DNA from: Chlamydoabsidia padenii
Taxonomy: Eukaryota; Mucoromycota; Mucoromycetes; Mucorales; Cunninghamellaceae
DNA length: 64,000 nt
Reading direction: 5' to 3'
Assembly: GCA_025330725.1 (NCBI GenBank)
Contig: JAIWND010000020.1
Span: forward strand, 124,001 to 188,000
The notes beneath the pieces are model-generated. The model did not search any database and was not told where the DNA came from. It was given only the letters and a program-made list of their open reading frames with translations. Shown here in pieces: positions 1 to 9,657 of this stretch (position 1 is the first letter of the stretch; every line of letters starts with the position of its first letter). The position numbers and the translations under genes were made by a program.

Positions 1-71
1 GGGGGCCACGAATGTTCTCAATCCAGAAGGACTCGACCCAAAAAGATGTTGTGCTAATACATTAGCTGTTC

Positions 72-75
<4 letters not shown>

Positions 76-114
<39 letters not shown>

Positions 115-117
115 GAC
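76..117. repeat. (GTT)n trinucleotide repeat
   Basis: About 14 uninterrupted GTT units. On the minus strand this lies just downstream of the conserved end of the Fanzor-like relic, where it would read as a threonine run before a stop. It is probably a microsatellite expansion in decayed sequence. Confidence 0.9.
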
Positions 118-119
118 GT

Positions 120-1310
120 TGAAAAGGCAGGATATGCCACCTTGGTGGCACCCAGATAGATACCAATTTTCATTATGTTAATGGCAGCATTCGCATCTCT
201 GCCACAAAGTGAGTATCCATAGTTTTTTTCCATAACAATCAGGGTTGATACATTTCACGACACCAAAATTACTTCGCCCGTTGCGACGTTTAGGATACTC
301 CACACGGGTGTCAAAAAGGCAACATAGCTTTGATGACAGGTATTCTTTTGTGTCGATCAATTTTGATTTTGATTTTGAATATAATGTCATTTGTAGCCAA
401 TATGTACTTCTTCCTTCTTGCCCACGTATTCTTGAACCAAAACCACGACCAGCATCGCCATAATAAATGGAGGTAGATGAAGTGATTTGTTTCCCTTTCC
501 CTTTTTTAGCACTAGCAGAAGCACGAGCAGAAGCACGAGCAGAAGCAGAAGCAGAAGCAATAGCAGGCGCAGTAGCAGGTGCAGAAGAGGCATTAGTAGA
601 AGTAGAAATAGTAAGAGCGGTAGCAGGGGCAATAGCAGCGGCAGCCTTCATAATCTGGCTAGCGGTGGTGGCGTAAGGCCTTATCGCGGAAAAGCGATAC
701 ACCGTTCTTTCTCTTCTTCGTCCAGAACGATCGGTGGTAAAATTGTGTCAAATTGTCTCGTGATTGCTTGTCATATAAAAATTTTTCCATCCACAATTCA
801 ACTACATTGTCGCTTTTGATCTTTTTCCTTTGTTCCGGTAATTCCTTTCCACCATCAAAACATCACCAATTTTCTTCTTTTCACTTTGCATCTTGATTCG
901 GTTTTGCAAGGTCCGGGCTTTACTGCTAATAAATTTCCCCAATACTTCCTTTTTTGCAAACTTTTAAACTTTTTTCTTGCATCTTCATGGTTGTCGAGAT
1001 ATTGTTCCAAAGCTGTATACTTGTTAGAAAGTAAAAGGTAAGTGCCTGCTTGTTCTGAGTTCATGATCACCGCCGAAGTGATAGTCTTGATACCAGGATC
1101 AATGCCAATATACTTGTTTTCAACTTGCAAGTAGCCATCAGCGGTAGGTGCACAAGAAGTAGTAGCATCAACGAACTTTTTACCACTAATATTGCTGTAG
1201 AGCACCGCTTTTTTCTTGTTTATCTCATCAATGTTAGCGTACACAGTGATAACTTGTCGGTATATGTGATTCAAAGACGTTTTGTCCATATTTCGATTTT
1301 CAATGCATAC
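120..1310 (-). pseudogene. Decayed Fanzor (TnpB-like RNA-guided nuclease) relic
   Basis: Fanzor proteins are eukaryotic relatives of the transposon nuclease TnpB, with a split RuvC domain and a C-terminal zinc ribbon. Reading the minus strand, 855-1289 encodes YIGIDPGIKTITSAV, which matches RuvC-I with the catalytic Asp. Then 178-500 encodes GFGSRIRGQ and EYLSSKLCC, followed by GVVKCINPDC, a cysteine-rich zinc-ribbon stretch. Shifting frame near 200-220 gives GYSLCGRDANAAINIMK, which matches RuvC-III (RDxNAAxNI). The frame change, several stops at about 700-860, and the absence of an N-terminal half show that it is broken. A low-complexity Ala/Ser/Arg insertion lies at about 490-640. The motifs are seen directly; assignment to Fanzor rather than another TnpB-derived family is inference. 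No element ends were recognised. Confidence 0.72.
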
Positions 1311-1464
1311 CAGCTTTTCTTAGATCGATTGACAAGTGGGTGATTCTTCAAAAGTCTCGACTATGTTGAAGATTTTATGATTACATTCTGCAATACTCTT
1401 TCTCAATCCAGATATAGGCGCCTTGATACCTTTCAGTGCAGCATGCAGCTTCGTGGTTTGTTCC

Positions 1465-2445
1465 TTCAAGTCGACCATAGTTTTTATGACGGTATTGCTT
1501 CTTTCAACTGGCAACTATGGAAACAAAAACGGGATACTTATGTTAAACGACTGAATGGAATTTATCAGCGAAACCTTGACAATGTACAAGGCTAGGCAAG
1601 TGTTATCGACAAGCATACTATCCGCGTCCAACCTGCTCAAGACAATCCTATGCAACTTCAAGCCAAACATATTTTAATTGCACCAGGTAAATAAGAACAT
1701 CACGCGGGGGGGGGGGAGAAAACTAACTGTATGTTATGTTATGTTATGTTATGAAAAAAAAAAAAAAAAAAAAAAGGAGGCCATCCTGCCAAAGCAACAA
1801 TTCTAGGTGGGGAACTTGCCATCACTTCAGACGAATTCTTTGAATTGGAACAGTAACCTCAACGAGTCGCAGTAATTGGTGCTGGATATATTGGGATCAA
1901 ACTGGTAGGTATTCTCAGTACCCTTGGCACTAAAACTACCGTCTTGCCACGAACTCGACACATCTTGCGCCCCTTTGATATTATTATTTGCGACAATCTC
2001 TTGACTAAAATGCAATCGGTAGGTGTGGACTTTTGTTTTGATACCAAGACCAAAAGCCCGGAAGAACAAACTGGCAGTTAGACTATCACTATTTACTATG
2101 AATCCAATGGTCAACCTATCTCTTCTCACATCCGACCGCTGACACATTGGGTCTGAATGAACCTCAGGGAAGGCAACGAATATGGGGACGGTAACGTCAA
2201 GGTGTACATGTTCAAATTCACCATTCGGTTTTTGCTATGCTAAAACACAAGGGATTAACGGTTTATAAACTGGTGGTGGTGGGTCCCCGAAGAAAAAATC
2301 GTAGGGGTCTATTTGTCAAGTCAATGAAGTGATAAAATCTCACAGAGCTTTGGCGTGGCGGTACATATGGGTGCGACCAAGAAGGACTTTGATAATTGTG
2401 TGGCTGTTCATCTTACTGCTGCCGAAGAACTGGTATGTTTTGAAG
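1465..2445 (+). pseudogene. GLR1: Decayed glutathione reductase gene
   Basis: Glutathione reductase is an FAD/NADPH flavoenzyme that regenerates reduced glutathione. Fragments in family order are visible: FNWQLWKQKRDTYVKRLNGI (about 1503-1562), then AKHILIAPG ending at a donor near 1687. After an intron with a poly-A tract come GGELAITSDEFFELEQ and VAVIGAGYIGIKLVGIL, the NADPH-binding Rossmann motif (about 1860-1920), and then ILRPFDIIICDNL. The C-terminal [20 protein letters not shown] lies at about 2352-2411. In-frame stops occur near 1592, after FFELEQ (about 1855), and near 2080. The FAD-binding N-terminus and redox-active Cys segment are missing upstream, where the Fanzor relic begins. 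A functional copy presumably exists elsewhere in the genome (inference). Confidence 0.82.
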
Positions 2446-2823
2446 GGGGGGGAAGTGTCAAATCATTGAAGTTGATCACTAATTATCCGTTTTATCTTTA
2501 TATATGTATATATATTATAAGTGACCATGCCATAAACTCTTTTAGATTAGATGTATCAATAATTAGTTGTATATGTAGTAGCATAATATCAATAAAACAT
2601 TCTACTTGGTAGGTACTGTACGTACTGTACCTTTATTTATAGATCAGGTCTTTAAAATTCAGGGTCCGCCTGGAGCCAGCCATGTTTTTGGTGGAAGCCC
2701 CCTTTCCTCTCTTTACTTTTTTCTTTCTTTCTTCTATTATTATTCATACCCTCTCTCATTAACATTTGAATCACCCACTCTTTACATATTTTAAATTCAT
2801 AACGAACGAAAACAAACAATAAA
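2446..2823. other. Intergenic, likely promoter of the next gene
   Basis: AT-rich sequence with a TATATGTATATATATTATA stretch (about 2500-2520) and a pyrimidine-rich run just before the ATG at 2824. No credible coding sequence is seen. Confidence 0.5.
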
Positions 2824-3596
2824 ATGGCAGTCGACAAGTGCTGTTTCTTCATATCACTACGAAAAGGAACGTTTTCGATATTTATACTCGATGCATTATA
2901 TGGGTTAATCTTTGCCATACTCTCAATCTCTCGGCAACAAGGTGTGTAATATTAGTGATAATAGTAATAATAATGTTAATAATGTACCCCATGGCTAAAA
3001 ACTAACTTTTTTCATTTTAGCCTTCTCTGTGACCTTTGGCTCACCTGGCGTGCTCTGGATCCAAGTCATCCTTCATTTAGCTTATGCCTTATGGAGTTTC
3101 TTTGGTATCTTTTTAATATTCAAGGCAAGTATTATTCAGACCACAAAATGAAATCTTTACCAACCTTTTTTTTTTTTTTTTTTTTTTTTTTGTTGTTGTA
3201 TAGGCATCAGCGAAATGGCTCGTCCGCATACCCACATTTTACCGCATCGCCTGTCTATCTATGGGATTCCTTCAATTCATATTACTGGTCATATCGGGCG
3301 TCTTCCGATCCTCCGCCATCACCTATTGTCAATCTGAAATGCAATGGCCTGCTGATGCATGTAGTACGGCCATGACATTGGCTTACTGCTTCTTGGGACT
3401 GGGTTATGTGGTGTGGCAAGTTCTCCATGTCTACTTTTGGTTTGTGGTCCAGGCTTTCTCTTTGAAAATGGAAGGACGACTACGATACTCGGCACTCAAG
3501 GATCAATATTTACGGGAATGGGACGATCGGTTGGAAATGAATGGTGGCCAAATACCAAGAACTGGATCCGTCCGTAGTGCTTATAGTGTCATTTGA
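2824..3596 (+). CDS. Four-span membrane protein of unknown function
   Basis: Three exons (2824-2941, 3021-3124, 3204-3596) encode 204 residues. The second intron begins with GC (AAG|gcaagt) and ends TATAG; only this join keeps the long third-exon frame open. The protein starts MAVDKCCFFISLRKGTFSIF and has four hydrophobic segments at roughly residues 18-37, 48-70, 85-107 and 125-155. A polar cytosolic-looking tail rich in charged residues ends SAYSVI. The CCFFxSLRxGT start resembles LAPTM/MTP-like fungal four-span proteins, but that is only a weak impression. I do not recognise a specific function. An ATAATAAAAATT polyadenylation-like signal lies at about 3715. Confidence 0.8.
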
Positions 3597-3758
3597 ACCC
3601 TTCCTTTCCCCTCTCCACTGATAGATTAGTTGTATACATAGCTTTTGTTGTTATATTTGTATTTGTTACCCCTTTGTGTTTCCACTTGTTTTTATTTGTT
3701 ATTATTCCACATTTATAATAAAAATTGTCCCTCGACAACTCCATGTGTCATCCACTGG

Positions 3759-3760
<2 letters not shown>

Positions 3761-3790
<30 letters not shown>
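3761..3790. repeat. (TTTTG)n microsatellite
   Basis: Several TTTTG units followed by T/A runs in the spacer between two genes. An ATTA-type repeat follows at about 3835-3855. Confidence 0.85.
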
Positions 3791-3970
3791 TTAAAAAAAA
3801 GACTATAGTACATAAGGACAAGCCAATGTTTTTATTAATTAATTAATTAAATTAGAGACAGAGATTAAACTACTACTAATACTGCTACATACAAATAATA
3901 GTATAATTATAAATATATATGTGAGTGGGATCGAACTATTTCAATGTGGGGAAGATCAATCCATAGGCTA

Positions 3971-6043
3971 TCAAAATGGACTATCATCAATAAACAACAG
4001 TTTATCCATTTTCCTAGGGTTGAAATATCGGAAGCGAGTTTTATAGTTCTTGGTGATGGAGGTATTCATGCATGTCACCTGGACATCTGATCTAGGTTTT
4101 GTTGTTGTCGCGGCCCCTGAATGCTGTCGATTCAAAGTTTCCTTTCCATTGTTGGATAGTGGTGATGAAAGCCCCACCAAAGGTTGTTGTCCCAATAGTT
4201 GTTGTAATGGTAAAGTTTCCGGTGATGGTGATATTTTGGTGCAAGTCCCATGTCGCCGTAATTCAATGTGTAAAAAATCCGCTACTTTAACCCACGGTTT
4301 CGTCCCCACCATACATTCAGGTGTACGTTCCAGTACATTGATTGTTCGTTCCAAATGATGTCGTAAATAATCCACCTTGTTGTTATCATCGTCATTGATC
4401 GTCCGGTAAATGTCCATCGCCATAGAGAGAATTTGTCCCACCCGCCAGAGTTCAAACAGGTCAAAATTACACCGTAAACTAGGTTCAAGACATTTTTCCA
4501 ACATATCCAATTGTTCCAAAGTCACACGTATACATATGTTTAAAGAGATCATGGCTTCTTGACTAGGTTGCATGTCACCAATATCAGGTACAAATGGTTT
4601 GTGAAGAATGATGCGACTAGCATTATATTCCACCCTGATCCGAATCCTTGCTCCTTCCATGTCTTTGCTGTTGCTGTTGCTCTTGTTGTTGTGCCATTTC
4701 AAACTGGAAGGTATCTGGTTATAATAATAATCTTTTAGTTGTTCATCAAAGTTCAAGAGTTGTTCACTAGTCAGATCCGATTCTTGTTCATACATGGTGT
4801 CGATTATATTAGCTTGGATCCTCCAAAAAGTCAAAGCATGAGCTTGAATCACCACTGCTACTTCATTACCATCGATATCTTGTTCAAATACCATTGGCAA
4901 GTCCACATCTTCATAGCGTTGATTAGGATGTCGTAACAAGGGTGTAATTTTAGATGATCCCGACGTCCAATGAGAAAAGTCAACCTGCCAGACAAACCAC
5001 CACAGCCGTGTATTCATTTCCAAATCATAAGGAGAGATGTCATCATTGCCGTTTGCATCCGAATGATTAGTGTCCGTCGTCATACGTGGATAAATGCCAA
5101 ATTGTTGTAACAGAGAGATCGCCAGCCCGTTATAATGGTGTCTTCGGCCCGAGTCAGCACGCGCAGATAATATGGCCAAGGCAATGATGGTGAATCGATC
5201 AGGCGAATCAAAGCATTGTGCCAGAGCATCGCGGGCACGGTTGAAGAAGAATTCCTCTTGTTGTTGTACCAGATCAGGATCATAAAGCAAGTGGTGTAAT
5301 ACAGGCGGACAGTGATGAGTGATGATATGACGCAAGACCAGAGCACAGAGCGCATTTACAATAAGTGTATCTTGAGGGGCATCATGCGTCAAGTACCATT
5401 CCATAAAGTCTCGACGTTGAAGCACAGGAGGGAATCGAATCCCACAGGCAAAATATGTATCCACACAAATGTCAGCCATTTGACGCAAGGTTATCATTCC
5501 ATGATGGCTAGGATGCGGGTGTAACATTCGACCGAGGAGTCCGACCATTTGAGGGTAGTTGACAGGCGCCGTTATGCATGACTTATTTCGATAGAGTACC
5601 ATACTATTTTGTCGACCTGGAGTACATGAATCGCTTGTTGTCGATGGTGTTTCTGATGTAATCGTAGTTGTATAAGAAAGTTTGCCAAATATGTCGACCA
5701 GTGACCAGAGTTCAGACACCGTTGTTATGTTGGCCTCCATATTAATATCATTGTCATCAGTGTAAGATAGATGGATTCTTGATAGTACCGCACTTAGTGT
5801 GTTGACATTGATGTTCGAATTTGGTGAGATGGGTGGTATTAATTGGTGCTGATCAAAGCTGTCCTCTGTCACATGATATTGCCGCCGATCGTATATATCG
5901 GATGATTGGTAATTCGCCTTGCTGGTAAGTTGTGCCGATTTGAATGATCCGTTTAAAGGTGGATTGGTTGATGATGAAGTTGATTTGCTATAGTCATTGT
6001 CATTCATAGGTTCGGTATAGTCAATATTCCGCCTCGTATCCAT
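3971..6043 (-). CDS. Fungal-specific transcription factor domain protein
   Basis: A single-exon gene of 690 residues from the ATG at 6043 (CCATGG context). An in-frame ATG at 6109 would add 22 hydrophobic residues and is less likely; it is preceded by an in-frame stop. The central region (about 180-560) resembles the fungal-specific transcription factor domain (PF04082). Features are LLGRMLHPHPSHHGMITLRQ, a YFACGIRFPPVLQRRDF segment, and later RLWWFVWQVDFSHWTSG. These proteins normally carry a Zn2Cys6 cluster at the N-terminus. None is visible here; the N-terminus is Ser/Asn/Thr-rich. Either an upstream exon has been missed or the protein acts without that DNA-binding module. Target genes cannot be inferred. 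Confidence 0.82.
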   Translation of the reverse strand: MDTRRNIDYTEPMNDNDYSKSTSSSTNPPLNGSFKSAQLTSKANYQSSDIYDRRQYHVTEDSFDQHQLIPPISPNSNINVNTLSAVLSRIHLSYTDDNDINMEANITTVSELWSLVDIFGKLSYTTTITSETPSTTSDSCTPGRQNSMVLYRNKSCITAPVNYPQMVGLLGRMLHPHPSHHGMITLRQMADICVDTYFACGIRFPPVLQRRDFMEWYLTHDAPQDTLIVNALCALVLRHIITHHCPPVLHHLLYDPDLVQQQEEFFFNRARDALAQCFDSPDRFTIIALAILSARADSGRRHHYNGLAISLLQQFGIYPRMTTDTNHSDANGNDDISPYDLEMNTRLWWFVWQVDFSHWTSGSSKITPLLRHPNQRYEDVDLPMVFEQDIDGNEVAVVIQAHALTFWRIQANIIDTMYEQESDLTSEQLLNFDEQLKDYYYNQIPSSLKWHNNKSNSNSKDMEGARIRIRVEYNASRIILHKPFVPDIGDMQPSQEAMISLNICIRVTLEQLDMLEKCLEPSLRCNFDLFELWRVGQILSMAMDIYRTINDDDNNKVDYLRHHLERTINVLERTPECMVGTKPWVKVADFLHIELRRHGTCTKISPSPETLPLQQLLGQQPLVGLSSPLSNNGKETLNRQHSGAATTTKPRSDVQVTCMNTSITKNYKTRFRYFNPRKMDKLLFIDDSPF

Positions 6044-6109
6044 GGAGAAGTAAAAGAGAAGCAAGGAGAACTTAAGAATGTGTGGAGGGGGAAGAAGGAT
6101 CTGAGTCAT

Positions 6110-7538
6110 AATTTAATAGATCGTGTAACTGGACAATCTAATATGATGATAACAAGAATGGTCGGTTAGGTCAGTTTACTTTATTATTATTATTATAAGA
6201 GCAGTAGTATTATTCGATTTACCTTCTATACCATACCAAAGTAAGGCAGAGAATACATAATTAACATTCTGTAAGAAGGATATATATATAAAATAGGACA
6301 TTTAGGGAAAAGACATACAGTTACCAACAAATTATTCAACAAACTTTATCTTTGTTTTACCTTGTATTCATTTGTCCCAACAATATTTGGTATTCCCCCC
6401 CCCCACCGACCTTGGTCTTTAATTTATCGCCTATTATAAAGAAGAAGAAAGTAAGTGAGTCATCAACCAAACGTTTACTCTTTCTTTTAAAACCTACCAG
6501 GTTATACATCAAGTTCAACCACGAATAGCTAGCTTGATAATCCATATAAGCACGCCTAGTTGCCAGTCTGTTTTTACAGTAGATCAATGACGAAAGCCTA
6601 CTTAGCCTAATGATGAAGAGGTTACCGTCAATAGAGTTAATATTCTGTCTGTAATTTTAAGAGACTTGCCTTTTTCAAAAGTCGCTATTCGTGAGATTTA
6701 AAAGGCATCAATAAACTACTTGCCAAAGAGATGTGTTGTGCGTATAAAGATGAAACCACCAATGTTATCAACTCGTTGGTTGGTTCCAGAAGAATGACGC
6801 CAACAACGAAGTAAACTAAACATAAAGAAAGTGTGAGCAAATAACTTCAACTTCTCTTTTCCTTTCCTTTTTTTACCTTTGGGTCTTCATCCAGTAATTA
6901 CAGTGCTTGGTTGGTCCCGTTGAAGTTAAGATTGATACATTTTGAAGTTGGAGCGAAAGAAAGGGATTTGGGATTTGAAAAAGATGGATAAAGACGGGGT
7001 CTAAAAAGTGTGGACAGATCATGCGAAACAGAAACAGAGAGACATGGTTTTAATCAGCGCTTTATTTGTATAAATAGTTATCAAGTATTACTGTCAAGTG
7101 TATAAACTCTTCATTTAAATTTATCGAATTTGTCTTGGATTCTAGTTTCTGCCCAAACTGATATGTATTTGAGTTGATTTTTGGAAAAGCAAATTGCCAG
7201 GCTTGAGAGTACATATTTTTTTTTTTGGTTGCATGACCAAAGATTTGTATAATTGGTAAATGGTATTGCGGAGAAGAAGAAAAAACAAGGACCAAGTCTT
7301 GTGTGGACTTCCATTGGCAAGCCAATGTCTAATAGCCAAAAGAAGAGAAAGAAAGAGAGAATGGGCAGCGGCATAGAATTAGAAGCCACCTGTTACACCT
7401 GGACATTTGCCTTCATATCTCGTTCCCCGACTTTTTAAACCTCGTTCTTATAGTAGTTTTTCAAATCCCGCGTATCTGTCCCGTTGCTTTTCGGAGTTTT
7501 TATTTTCCCCTTTCTTTCTCTCTTTTTTTCTCTTTCTA
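6110..7538. other. 1.4-kb intergenic region
   Basis: AT-rich sequence between divergent genes with poly-C (about 6395-6405) and scattered poly-T tracts. Short ORFs on both strands lack domain signatures, splice support or codon bias. A TTCAAATCCCG element lies at 7460-7470, close to the kinase start. Nothing else is recognised. Confidence 0.6.
7460..7470 (+). promoter_or_regulatory. TTCAAATCCCG element upstream of kinase gene
   Basis: Exact 11-mer ending 68 bp before the kinase ATG. The same 11-mer occurs at six other places in this window, three of them also 66-85 bp upstream of starts. Confidence 0.5.
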
Positions 7539-8937
7539 ATGAACTCCTTTTTTACTTCCATCGCCAACACTGTCAACACTGCAATCGATACTTACATCAA
7601 ACCTTCCTCAGAAACTTTTATCATCAATGATCAAACTTTGAAGAACATTAAACTTTTGGCAGAAGGGTAAGGGGAAAAAAACACAGGGACGCTAGTGGAC
7701 CCCATACTAACAGTACTTTATCATTCTTTATTGCCGTAGAGGATTCTCGCAAGTATATTTGACTCAAGACGATAAACATTGCGACTTTGCCGTCAAACGG
7801 ATTCCTTGTAAGATTGGAAAAGAACAACTCTTACTGGCAAAACGAGAAGTGGCTATCCAACGGCTCTTTCAACATGAATTCATTGTGCCTTTAATAGTAA
7901 GTGCTTGTTGATGAATTAATGAACACTATTATACTAACTTGTTCTTTTTAGAATTCTGCGGTTATAAAAGAACTTGATGGATCAAGGACCGTGTATGCGG
8001 TGATGCCCTTTTATAAAGTAATTACATATGTACAATCTCCCGCCAAAGAAAACTAATCACTTTTTTTTTTTTTTTTTTTTTTTTTTTTGAAACAGAGAGG
8101 CACTCTTCAAGATGTCATAGAAACCTATTCTTCTAATGGTCAACGATTCAAGGAAAGGCAGATTTATCGATTGTTTTTGGATATTGGTCAAGCACTACTT
8201 TTACTTCACACACATACAGGTCCTGGCATATCAATATCATCACAGCAGGAAGAAGGTAAAGGTGTAGCATGGTCACACCGTGATATAAAACCTGGGTAAG
8301 TGCGGTATGTGATAGTAGATCTGTAATCACTAAATCCATTCAATTTGTGTGTGGGGGGGGTGTAAACTAGGAATATTATGATCTCTAATACAGGCAAACC
8401 ACTCTTAATGGATTTCGGATCAGCTTATCCCGCCAAGATTGACATTTCGACAAAACAACAAGCAGCAAAACAACAGGATTTGGCAGAAGAGCATTCATCC
8501 ATGCCTTACCGATCACCAGAACTAATGAAAGTGGAGGTGGATTCTGTCCTTGATGAAAAAGTGGATATATGGTCTTTGGGATGTACCATGTTTACAATGG
8601 CCTACGGGGAATCACCGTTCGAATACCATATTAACAAACAAGGAGGTGGATCGTTGGCTTTGGCGGTACTTAATGGACAATATAGTTTTCCCGACACGAT
8701 CACTTACTCGGAAGATGTAAAGCGATTGATCACTTGGATGCTGACTGTAGATCCCCATGAACGGCCGTCTATTCAACAGGTATGGGGGGGGAAGAGTAAA
8801 GGATCAAATGGCGAGTATACTCACTTGTTTTGTTTGATATATATATATAGGTCTTGGAACGCTTGGAAACTCTCTTGGATTATTCTCCTCAAGAACAAGC
8901 AAAAGGTGGCAGGTCCGTTACTCCTTCAAAAGATTAG
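7539..8937 (+). CDS. Ser/Thr protein kinase, NAK family (STK16/Env7-like)
   Basis: Six exons (7539-7666, 7740-7896, 7952-8017, 8096-8295, 8371-8779, 8851-8937) give 348 residues. Kinase landmarks in order: glycine loop AEGGFSQVY, VAIK-type lysine in FAVKRIP, catalytic loop HRDIKPGNIMI (split by intron 4), metal-binding DFGSA, and YRSPEL in the activation/P+1 region. WSLGCTMFTMAYGESPFEY follows. The HRDxKPxNIxI...LMDFGSA pattern and compact length fit the NAK/STK16 group, which in yeast (Env7) is membrane-linked and acts in vacuole and secretory dynamics. The N-terminus lacks an obvious acylation motif. Intron 3 contains a long poly-T tract (about 8061-8088). A TTCAAATCCCG element lies upstream. 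Confidence 0.9.
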
Positions 8938-9657
8938 TTTTTTTACTCAATAGCCTTTAGAATTAGCTTTACTTTGTTATCATTAATTTAAATAATAAAT
9001 AATAAATCTATTCTTATTGAATAAAGGGAAAATGAAGTGATTATGTGATGGAATCGCATCATGCAGTAAAAAGACATACTTTATTTGACCCTAGAAAAGT
9101 GGGATTTCATTATTTGACTGATAAACTGCGTGCACCACGTAAGGAGAGAGTATTATATGTGTTCAAGATACCAATAAATCATCTGATTCATCTGTTGAGG
9201 TAGGTGATAGTAAAGAGAGAGAAAATAACCATTCTCTTACTGTCATGGTATCACTATCTCTTCACAATACGTTTCCATAGCACTTTTCATGAAATCCTCG
9301 ACTCACTCGGATGGAAAAGAGGAGTTTATTTGATAGGTCGCTAATTTGAAATCCCGAAACAAACCACGCTAATCCGTCTTATTTCTTTTTTGCCCAACTT
9401 CCTTTCGCTTTTTCTTTTTTTTTTTTTTCCACCTGGTCACAACTTTCTCCTTCAAATACTGTATACGCAGATTACCTCAACACAATCATACATTTACTAC
9501 ACACATACACATACATACACTCACACGTTAACGACTTCTTCATTTCACACTCGCTCTTCTCTCCATCAACTTTTTTTTAATATACTCTATTCCCCACTTC
9601 GTTTATTTCTTCTTTTTTTTTTTTTACTAGACTGTTTACTTATTACGTTTAACCAAC
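8938..9657. other. Intergenic region and NOT4 promoter/5' UTR
   Basis: AATAAT/AATAAA-like signals at about 8990-9005 suit kinase 3' end formation. A variant promoter motif, TTTGAAATCCCG, lies at 9345-9356. Long T-rich and CA-rich stretches (9410-9630) precede the NOT4 ATG. No gene is seen. Confidence 0.5.

Noticed and set aside
76..117. CRISPR-like or structured array
   Set aside because: It is a plain GTT microsatellite with no spacers; the genome is eukaryotic.
387..632. Leucine-rich 81-codon minus-strand ORF
   Set aside because: It is the shifted frame of the GCA/GAA repeat inside the Fanzor relic; composition is purely repeat-driven.
7062..7389. Overlapping 65-92-codon minus-strand ORFs
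   Set aside because: Low complexity, overlapping each other in two frames, in a promoter region; no domain or splice support.
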